Below are positions 56,470 to 64,000 of a stretch of 64,000 bases of DNA, piece by piece; within the stretch, counting starts at the first letter, position 1; each line of letters starts with the position of its first letter. The translations under genes were made by a program, and so were the position numbers. The notes beneath the pieces were generated by a model. It had not been told where the DNA came from and ran no database searches. It saw only the letters and a list, made by a program, of their open reading frames with translations. Source of the stretch: Talpa occidentalis (lineage: Eukaryota; Chordata; Mammalia; Eulipotyphla; Talpidae); NCBI RefSeq assembly GCF_014898055.3, contig NW_023601543.1:59357566-59421565 (forward strand), read 5' to 3'.

Positions 56470-57155
56470 AACTATAAAATATGTCTCTTAGTAGAATAGG
56501 TCAGGTTTTGAGGAGCCCCAATATTTACAGCTCTCTTTTCCATCTGAGTTTTCTGTATTCAAAAGGTGAGATAGGGACATTAACTTCGGTGTTGTTGAAG
56601 TGGTTTGGAGAATGAAGCTTAGGTGAATGGTAGACTAGGCTTCCTGATACTCACTGAGGCATTAGAAAAAATTATCTGCCTGTCACAGACCTCTGTCAGA
56701 AACATGTGACAAAGTCACAGCTGTTTACAGGCAGATACCACAGAGAGGAAGAAACAGAGTTGCACTTACTTGGTTTTCTTCTCCCAATTTCATTCCTCAG
56801 GTAAGTCTGAGTGAAGACTGGCTGGGAGCATGACCCTAGGCAACCAGGAGAAACGGGACCTAACTATCTGGCCTCCAGCCAAATAGAGAAAATTTGTTTA
56901 TATGTAAATTAAGATGTCCTTCAGAAATGGTGAGACATTGCATTGGAAAACTTTCATTACTTAAAATTGATAAAGTAAAAAGAATGTACTAGGTGACCTG
57001 GTGGCCCAACCAAGTTCTGCGTGGTGTATCTGCCCAATTTCATATCTGTGCTCATTCATTTCATTCCTCATTTAATTATTCCAGTCCAAATTCTACCAAT
57101 AAAATTTATTTCATGAGCCCAGCTTAAAAACAATGCAAAGCTCTCCTCTCCACTT
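56470..57155. other. Unassigned sequence
   Basis: No gene or repeat recognised. Confidence 0.35.
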
Positions 57156-57176
57156 ATAGAAAAATGAAAACTTTTA

Positions 57177-57440
57177 TTTTTTTTTAAACATTTATTCATT
57201 TATACAAGCACTGGGTACAGTCAGAAGCGCGGGAGGGTGAGAGAATTCACCAGAGCCAGAGCGGGGAGCAGAACAGGCAGACTGACGAAGTACACTGCTG
57301 AGGGGAGCAGCGGGTGGCAGGAGAGGTCTGCGAGCCATGTGGGACCCTCGCCCGGTGGCCGGGGATCAAACCAGCGCTGCAGAGGCTGCGGGCAGCTTCA
57401 CAGCCCAGCGCTCAACTGCTGCGCCACCAGGGGAGGCCCA
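57177..57440 (-). mobile_element. tRNA-derived SINE, subfamily A
   Basis: Perfect 17 bp TSD AAAAATGAAAACTTTTA (57160-57176, 57441-57457). Confidence 0.95.
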
Positions 57441-57729
57441 AAAAATGAAAACTTTTAAAAATGATTTCTTTCCTCTGTATTTGTTTCCCTAAGCCTACCA
57501 TTAGTGTATTTTAATTTCCATTATTGTATATTTTAAATGGAATTCATGAGTTCTTTGGTATTTTTTTCTTGCCTGCTCCACTCCCTTCCTTACAGCTTGT
57601 TTTATTCTTTCTTCCCATGCCTTTTTTACCTGATGAGATTTTTCATATTTTCTCTTGTTTATTTCATATTTATATATTCCAACCTACTTCAACCTACACA
57701 TTTTCCAATAAAGTAACAGAGAGAGAAAT

Positions 57730-57734
<5 letters not shown>

Positions 57735-57774
<40 letters not shown>
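57735..57774. repeat. (GA)n microsatellite
   Basis: About 20 GA units, preceded by imperfect GAGAGAAATAGAAAG. Confidence 0.95.
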
Positions 57775-57778
<4 letters not shown>

Positions 57779-57867
57779 GGAAGAAAGATTTTAAAGGTAC
57801 TTTGCATTCCATTTTAAAAATATGTTTTTTTCTTTATTTTTTAAATTATGGAAGACACATTAACATT

Positions 57868-57945
57868 TGTGTGTGTGTTTGGTTGTGTGTGTGTGTCTAC
57901 ATATATATGTATGTATGTATGTGTGTGTGTATATATATATATATT
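57868..57945. repeat. Compound TG/TATG/TA dinucleotide tract
   Basis: GTGTGTGTGTTTGGTTGTGT is followed by ATATATGTATGTATGTATGT and TGTGTGTGTATATATATATA: interrupted TG, TATG and TA blocks. Confidence 0.85.
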
Positions 57946-58189
57946 CACCTTTGTCTTTATGCTTGTTCAAAGCCTCTCCCTTCTCCTAAGCTGTGAGCTC
58001 CATGATGGCAGAAACTATAATGGTTTGTTCCTTTTCATGTCCCTGTAGCTTCTCTTGTGCAGAGCATAAAAGTGTGTAGCTAAACAAATTAAATAATCAT
58101 GTTAACGAAACCCAAATGGTATAGATTCCACATTATGAAAAATTATTTTCGTCAATTATGAGAATAAAATAATTTCCCCCATGCTTTTT

Positions 58190-58652
58190 TTTCTTTAAGA
58201 TTTATTTTTATAGTGGGGGCTTCCCTGGTGGTGCAGGCAGTTTTGCGCCTCACTGTGAAGCTGTCCATAGCCTCTACAGCCCAGGTTTGATCCCGGCCGG
58301 CCGGCAAAAATCCCACATGGCGTGGCAGACCTCTACTGTCTTGCCGGCTGCTCCCCTCAGCAGAGTATTTCAGTCAGTCTGCCTGTTCTGTTCCCCACTC
58401 TGTCTCTGGTGAATCCTCTCACCCTGCCACGCATCTGGCCTGTACCCCGGTTCTTGTATAAATAAATCTTTAAAAAAAGATTTATTTTTATTTATTTATG
58501 CATACAAGAACTGGGGTGTAGGCCAGAGGTGTGAGGGCAGGTGAGAGGGTTCACCAGAGACAGAATGGGGCCTGGGATTGAATTCCTGCTGCAGTGGCTG
58601 GTGATAGCTTGATAGCACTGAGACGATAACCCCTGTGCCACCAGGGAGGTCC
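58190..58652 (-). mobile_element. tRNA-derived SINE, older copy, internally deleted and split
   Basis: Antisense body at 58477-58652, with its A tail split so that part lies at 58190-58211. About 100 bp of the middle (the CAGACCTCTCC region) is missing at GACAGAATGGGGCCTGGGAT. A second SINE sits in its tail. Its own TSD is not clear (both flanks begin CCCCA). Confidence 0.8.
58212..58475 (+). mobile_element. tRNA-derived SINE, subfamily C, nested in an older SINE
   Basis: TSD AAGATTTATTTTTAT (58197-58211, 58477-58491), formed from the antisense tail of the older SINE. Head GGGGCTTCCCTGGTGGTGCA. Confidence 0.92.
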
Positions 58653-58659
58653 CCACTTT

Positions 58660-60330
58660 TTCTTTTAATTGAGCATGCAACCTCTTCCTCCTGACCCTAA
58701 TGTAGCCAATTGATTTAATCAATTCAGTAGTGTAACCATCCAATTCACTAAAAATTACATACCCATTGTTTGGCTGCATTGATCATTAAACTGACTGACC
58801 AAAGCAACTTCTCAATGCATGACTAGCATTTTGGAATATAGCTCAGGGCTTGATTGAAATGTTACCCAGGCCTAGGGACACAAACAACTCTAATTACATA
58901 CTGCCAGTGAGTCTGTCTATTCAGATGCATCCATAGTCATTTGAAACAGAGTTGCTATTTGGGTCACTATAACCTGGCAAAGATGAAGAAGGTGTGTCTT
59001 GCTTGTATACAGCTTTTCCAAGCCTTAGAGTTTATTTGTTCAAGGAAGTTTGGCATTTGCTACACTTGAGAAAATTATAAAAGGTAATAGCAAAACTGTA
59101 TTATTGCCTCTTTTTCTCTCCATTCATGTATAAACTTCCCAAGAAGCTCTTGCATCAAAGAAAGGTTGATCACAAGTTTGGCAATTAAGAAGAGGTAAAG
59201 GAAATTTTCTCCTCCTAATCTCTGCTAGGGGCAAATAGTAGATGTTCCCAGGCCTCCGGAAGTTCCCTAAGACTGGCAGTTGTTATGCATTGGGATTTTC
59301 GGTCTTGGCAGTGTTTCCACATTTGTTCTATTTATAGGGCTGTTATTTTCTGTTCTTGATGTTTAGGAGAGAAGTTGTGTCTCTAACAAGAAAATGCTTC
59401 CCCCTGCCCCCAATTCCGAGCACCATTTTCCCCCTTGCTGATCCTTTGTCCTTCATAACGCTGCAAACATTTGGACCAAGAGAGGAACCCTTGGTTAAGG
59501 GCCACAGCTGCAGATCCTTGAGGACATTTTACTCCAAAACAAGGCATCTCAAAGACTTTAAGGCTTTAATAAGCTCCTTTGCTGTTTCTTTTTTTTTCAT
59601 TAGTAGGGAGGAAAATGGGTGTGTGATGAGGTGATCACCACTATGGTGGAGAGGAAAGGCAGAATGGTATGTGTACGAGTGTATGTGTACACTTGATGCT
59701 TCTGTAGTCGAGTAGTAGGTTCTCAATAGGTATCAGGTATCAGTTTATTATTGTTATCGTTATACTTATTGTTACTATTTTATTAACCCCATGTTATACA
59801 ACGACTTCTTTCTGAAAAAATACAATAAAACTGAGTGCTTTGGATCACATCAAGGGTAATATTAACTCTAGGCTACAGTTACTGATAGCTTAACTCCTTA
59901 ATTCATCTTCTATGTTAATAGCTACACATCTGCCAATGTAAGAGGAAAGTATGCAAGCAAATATGGTAAGTATTCTCCATGACAGCTGAGGACATCTGGG
60001 TGCTCCATCAAAATTCGACCTCAAACTCTTGGAGTTTGACCTGAAAATAGAAAAATGCAAAGTTTAGATTAGATGAATAATTGTATACTTGTTTGTAAAA
60101 TGTCCCAGACTTAACAAACAATTGTTGCAGGCATAGTCTAAGCACTGGATTTTATTTTATTTGTTCCTCATACAAGAGTAAGATGCATTAAGCAATAGGG
60201 TTTTTTTTAATATTCTTTCATCACAAAAGAAAACCCAGAAACTACTTATTTATTAGCTTTCAACCTACAGTGAAATCACAATTGGAGGGGGTGGGAATAA
60301 GGCTGACCTTCTCTTGCATTAAAATGAGAT
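58660..60330. other. Unassigned unique sequence, about 1.7 kb
   Basis: No repeat or gene recognised. Frames at 59356-59634 and 59529-59726 overlap on opposite strands. Confidence 0.4.
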
Positions 60331-60348
60331 TTTAAAAAAGTTAAATGA

Positions 60349-60602
60349 GGGCCCCTGCTGGCGCAGTGGTTGAGCGCTGGGCTGCGAAGCCGCCTGTAGC
60401 CTCTGCAGCGCAGGTTCAATGCCCGGCCACCGGTGAGGGTCCCGCATAGCATGCAGACCTCTCCTGCTGCGCCCGCTGCTCCCCTCAGCAGTGTATTTCA
60501 GTCAGTCTGCCTGTTCTGTTCCCACTCTGGTGAATTCTTTCACCCTCCTGCACGTCTCACTGTACCCAGTGCTTGTATAAATAATAAATAAATAAATCTT
60601 TT
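60349..60602 (+). mobile_element. tRNA-derived SINE, subfamily A
   Basis: Perfect TSD AAAAAAGTTAAATGA (60334-60348, 60603-60617). A short CCCACTCTGGTGAATTC stretch lacks the usual CTGGCTCT repeat of other copies. A third copy of the same target occurs at 61257-61270. Confidence 0.95.
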
Positions 60603-60617
60603 AAAAAAGTTAAATGA

Positions 60618-61256
60618 TTATAGTCCCCATACAATTCCCACCCACCCCCTTATTTTGACCATAATCCCTCCTACCCCCCCTCCCCATAGTGTGTCTCTGG
60701 CTTATAGTTGCTTGTTGATTTTGATTTTTACTTTATTATAATTAGTCTTTCTCCTGGTCCCTTATTTAGGTTTTCTAAATTCCTGCTATGAGTGAGACCA
60801 CCCAGTATTTTTCTTTTTCTTTCTGGCTTATTTCGCTGAGCATGATCCCTTCCAGCTCCATCTATGTTGCTGCAAACTGCATGAATTTATCTTTTTTGAT
60901 TGCTGAGTAGTATTCCATTGTGTATGTGATGTAAAAAATATATAAAATAAAATATATTAAAAAAGAATTCTGAAGAACAACAAATGTCCACTAACTACTG
61001 TCTCCCAAGGTTTACCTCACTTCCAATTTACCAGTAAATTCTACTTCTTTCCTCAGGTAGAAGCATTGGTCACTATTGCCTTTTTTGATTTATCTGCTTC
61101 TGAAAAAAAGATATTGTTAGAAAGGGCCATTAGAAATTTATGAAATGCTCTGCTTTTATCAGGATGAGACTTCCGATAGGTATCTGAAGAGTGAAGTCCA
61201 GAAATACCAGTAATTTCTGAGTCAATTTTAATAAAACCTCTGATATTCTATTTTTT
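60618..61256. mobile_element. Retro-insertion with antisense L1 3' end plus unknown sequence
   Basis: 60618-60930 is the antisense of a young L1 3' end (CCCCATACAATTCCCACCC; ATTTCGCTGAGCATGATCCC). 60931-61256 is not L1. A TSD of AAAAAGTTAAATGA bounds the block (60604-60617, 61257-61270). An AATAAA at 61230-61235 lies about 20 bp before the right end, which fits a plus-strand processed transcript with a very short tail. No clear poly(A) of either strand remains, so the direction is uncertain. Confidence 0.6.
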
Positions 61257-61270
61257 AAAAAGTTAAATGA

Positions 61271-61675
61271 TGAATACAAAACTTATTTATTTTTAAGTCT
61301 TTCTCTTCCATTTTTGATAACAGATTCTTGCTATTTCATCCTTATTTTAACCCCTAGTTAAATGAAATAAATTTAACTTTGAACTCATAATATGAATAAG
61401 TAAATCAAGAAAATAAGTCATTCACTTTTCCATAGTCAGCTTTGGTACAGATTAAAATGAAGCTTTATTATATTTTTCATTGAGCTAATATTGGGCTACA
61501 TTGTTGCTTCCATTATAGGAATGTAGGATTCCCTCCATCAGGCAATGTGGCCATAGTGCACCCTCCACCAAAGAACCCATAGTCCACCAACATAGACCTG
61601 TGTGCTCCCTCCCTTCTGTGTTATCACCCCCTCTTTTCTCTCTCCCCCTCTGGTTGTCTCTATACAATCAGGTTT
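61271..61675. other. Unassigned sequence
   Basis: No gene or repeat recognised. Confidence 0.35.
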
Positions 61676-61688
61676 TAAAATATGTACA

Positions 61689-61973
61689 GGGCCTCCCCCG
61701 GTGGTGCAGCAGTTGAGCGCTGGGCTGCAAAGCTGCCCACAGCCTATGCAGCACCGGTTCGATCCCTGGCCACCAGGAGGGTCCCACATGGCACACAGAC
61801 CTCTCCTGCCGTGCCCACTGCTCCCCTCAGCAGTGTGTTTTGTCGGTCTGCCTGTTTTGTTCCCCACTCTGGCTCTGGTGAATTCTCTCACCCTCCTGCA
61901 CTTCTGACTGACTGTACCCAGTGCTTGTATAAATAAATAAATAAATAAATCTTTAAAAAAATAAAAAATAAAT
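61689..61973 (+). mobile_element. tRNA-derived SINE, subfamily A
   Basis: Perfect TSD AAAATATGTACA (61677-61688, 61974-61985). B box GGTTCGATCCC and a long AAAT tail. Confidence 0.95.
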
Positions 61974-61985
61974 AAAATATGTACA

Positions 61986-62555
61986 ATAACATGAAGAAGG
62001 AGGTGGAGGACAAGGAGGGAAAGAAGAAATGCAATCTCCCTTATAGTGTTAATCATAATGGAGGCTAAACTGGATTTCACTTGTTTAAGTCCTCCACACT
62101 GAACACAGTGATGGTGGTGTTTTTTAAAAAAAAACTATGAAAATAAAATTCCAACCTCAAGTAAGCTGAGCTTGCCCTTGCACTCTATGAACACTCTTAG
62201 GTATGGAAAGAAGTGAATTCTGTTAAACATAAAAGTCTAGCATGGAGACTAAAATTATATTCTCAAGCTGCCCTATATTTTCAGATCCTAGATTGTGCTG
62301 GGTTGGGCTACACCAGACTACAAAAGATGTCTTCATTTAATTGTCTCTATTTCGATTTTTAAAAAGTAATTTTTAAAGTAATTATCCCCCAAAATCTGGA
62401 GATTAAATAATACTTCTAAATCACACATGGGTGAAAAGAAATATGAAGAGAAATATAAAAATATTTTGAACTAAATTAAAATGAAAGCACATGTTACCCA
62501 CATTGGGGGGGCATGGCAAAGGCAGTCTCTGTTTTTTGAAAATATATGCACTGAC
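61986..62555. other. Unassigned AT-rich sequence
   Basis: No gene or repeat recognised. Confidence 0.35.
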
Positions 62556-62559
62556 TGAA

Positions 62560-64000
62560 TATATTAGAAAAGACAAAGATCTAAACACTCAACACTCTAA
62601 AGTCTAGGAAACTAGAAAAGAAGAACAAATTAAATCCAAAGTAAGCCGAAGAAAAGAAGCAACAATCATTTGAGCAGAAATAAATAAAAATAAAAAGAAG
62701 AAATCAACTGAGAAAATTAGTGAAACCAAAGTTGGTTCTTTGAAAAGATACATAGGCCAAACACTTCACAATAGTCTTCAGTGATGTCTTTGCAGAAACC
62801 TCTCCAAAATCAAGAAAAACAAAAGTAAATATAAACAAATAGTTCTACATCAAACCAAACAGCTTCTACACAGTGAAAGAATGTATCAGAAAACAAAGAT
62901 ACCAAGTGAATGGGAGAAAATATTTGCACATCATCCATATGACAAACTGCTAATAGCCAAGATCTACAAAGAACTCATACAAATAAAAAGAAAAATAGCC
63001 CAATAAAAAAATAGGCAAGAGAGCTAAATAGGCAAAATACAAATGAAAATGACAATAAAATACTATCTTACACTGGTGAGAATGGCCCATATCAAAAAAG
63101 ACCAGAAACTGTAACAGGGGGGTCCCCAGTGAAAGGGGAGTTTCCAGGTTCCTTGCCCCACCCAAGAAAGGTTGGAGCTGAGGAGGGAGGAGAAGCTGGA
63201 GCGGAGTCTGGAGAAAGAAAGAAACAGGAAGGAGAGCCAGAAGGAGACCTGGAGGAGGCACATGGAGCAGAGAGACATGTAAAAAGCTGTACTTGCTTCT
63301 TGGTCTTGGACTGGTTGAAACAGATGTAGGTGAGAGAGGTGCTGGGCCCAGATGTGCTAGGCTCCTTTTGCCCCTTTCCTGTGGGTCCCCTCCAGGAGGT
63401 GCCTTAGACTTGTGGCAGGCTTTCGGGCCTCAGTGGCCCTGTTTTGGGCCAACCCTGTTTGGCTGGGCATTTACCCATGAGGAGATGGGTAACTTTGGGT
63501 GCCTGAGTTGGAAACTATATGCTTTCCCTTCTCTTTATTGCACTCTAATTGTATTAACGTTCCTTTCCACTAAAGGTCTCAGGCACTAGAGTATGTTTTG
63601 TCTTGATGCGGTGGATGGCAGAACCTACTTGGAGTGGGCAGGTTTGGGGCTTCTGGGTTGCCCCTCACTCTGCCTTGTAACAAAACCACAATTATTGGCA
63701 AGGATGTGGAGAAAATGGAACCCTCCTACATTGTTGGTGGGAATGTAGATGGAGGTTTCTTAAAATATTAAAATAAGTCTACCAGATGATCCAGCAGTGT
63801 TACTTCTAGGTATTTAACCAATGAACATTGCAGCACTATTTACAATAACCAAGTTGTGGAAACAGCATCAGCTCTCAAGGACAGACGAGTGGATTCGAAA
63901 AATGTGGTATATAAACACAATGAAGTACTGCTCTGCTATACATGAGGAGGAACTCTTGTTTTTAGTGACAACATGGATGCGGTGGAGGGGATAATCCTAG
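62560..64000 (+). mobile_element. Old L1 ORF2 in sense orientation, interrupted by an LTR
   Basis: GAGCAGAAATAAATAAAAAT, AGAAAATTAGTGAAACCAAA and TTGGTTCTTTGAAAAG follow the ORF2 region before the reverse transcriptase. From about 62760 the sequence jumps to the C-terminal part (GGGAGAAAATATTTGCACAT; GAATGGCCCATATC). It resumes after the LTR (GGCAAGGATGTGGAGAAAAT) and leaves the window near the ORF2 end (GGTATATAAACACAATGAAG). A large deletion lies near 62760. Confidence 0.8.
63110..63682. mobile_element. Solo LTR of an ERV (class I-like)
   Basis: The 573 bp insert starts TGTAACAGGG and ends CCTTGTAACA (imperfect inverted ends with TG...CA) and is flanked by the 4 bp repeat AAAC (63106-63109, 63683-63686). 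Removing it with one AAAC rejoins the L1 host without gain or loss. Its GC content is well above that of the host. Transcription direction is uncertain: an AATAAA occurs only on the minus strand, at about 63535. No gag, pol or env is present. Confidence 0.82.

Noticed and set aside
63110..63682. DNA transposon or retroposon with a TGTAACA direct repeat at both ends
   Set aside because: Only the LTR reading (AAAC TSD) restores the L1 host without extra bases. The other leaves 11 surplus bases.

Overview
The window is a gene-poor stretch of a placental mammal genome. I find no exon, splice structure or intact host coding gene. Essentially every long reading frame falls in a transposable element or is a chance frame. 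Ancient eutherian repeats (MIR, L2, MaLR-type LTRs, a MER20-like hAT, old L1M) are present, and primate Alu and rodent B1/B2 are absent. The commonest element is a tRNA-derived SINE with an A box like TGGCGCAGCGG, a B box like GGTTCGATCCC and an (AAAT)n-TCTTTAAAA tail. I count 27 copies, most with clear target-site duplications (TSDs). This suggests a laurasiatherian, possibly a horseshoe-bat-like (yinpterochiropteran) bat, but the species call is inference and weak.

Layout: 1-2918 is an antisense L1 that keeps its 5' UTR (two ~190 bp tandem units). It contains a 100-N assembly gap and is broken in ORF1 by a younger L1 carrying a ~310 bp 3' transduction. 2919-6717 is an old antisense L1M with two SINEs in it. 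6725-16900 holds MER20, MIR, L2, MaLR LTRs and SINEs between unassigned unique sequence. 16930-17600 is a decayed hAT-type transposase. 18150-26180 is SINE-rich. 26824-28480 is a minus-strand processed pseudogene of SET. 28890-31775 has MaLR LTR remains and microsatellites. 31860-35390 has SINEs and a second old L1M. 37570-46350 is one nearly full-length old antisense L1M opened by an older L1 3' end, a 5'-inverted young L1 and three SINEs. 49466-49925 and 60334-61270 are stacked insertions sharing one target. 51520-52900 has a MaLR LTR, MIRs and an ERV-like LTR. 63110-63682 is a solo LTR inside a plus-strand L1 that runs off the right edge.

There is no operon or pathway to describe. What the window shows is L1-driven retrotransposition: nested L1s, a 3' transduction, a 5' inversion, a processed pseudogene, and SINEs whose 3' tail resembles the 3' end of the local young L1. 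At three loci a SINE and an L1-derived insert lie back to back between three copies of the same target sequence, which points to repeated use of one endonuclease site. I found no sign of a new defence, mobile or regulatory system.
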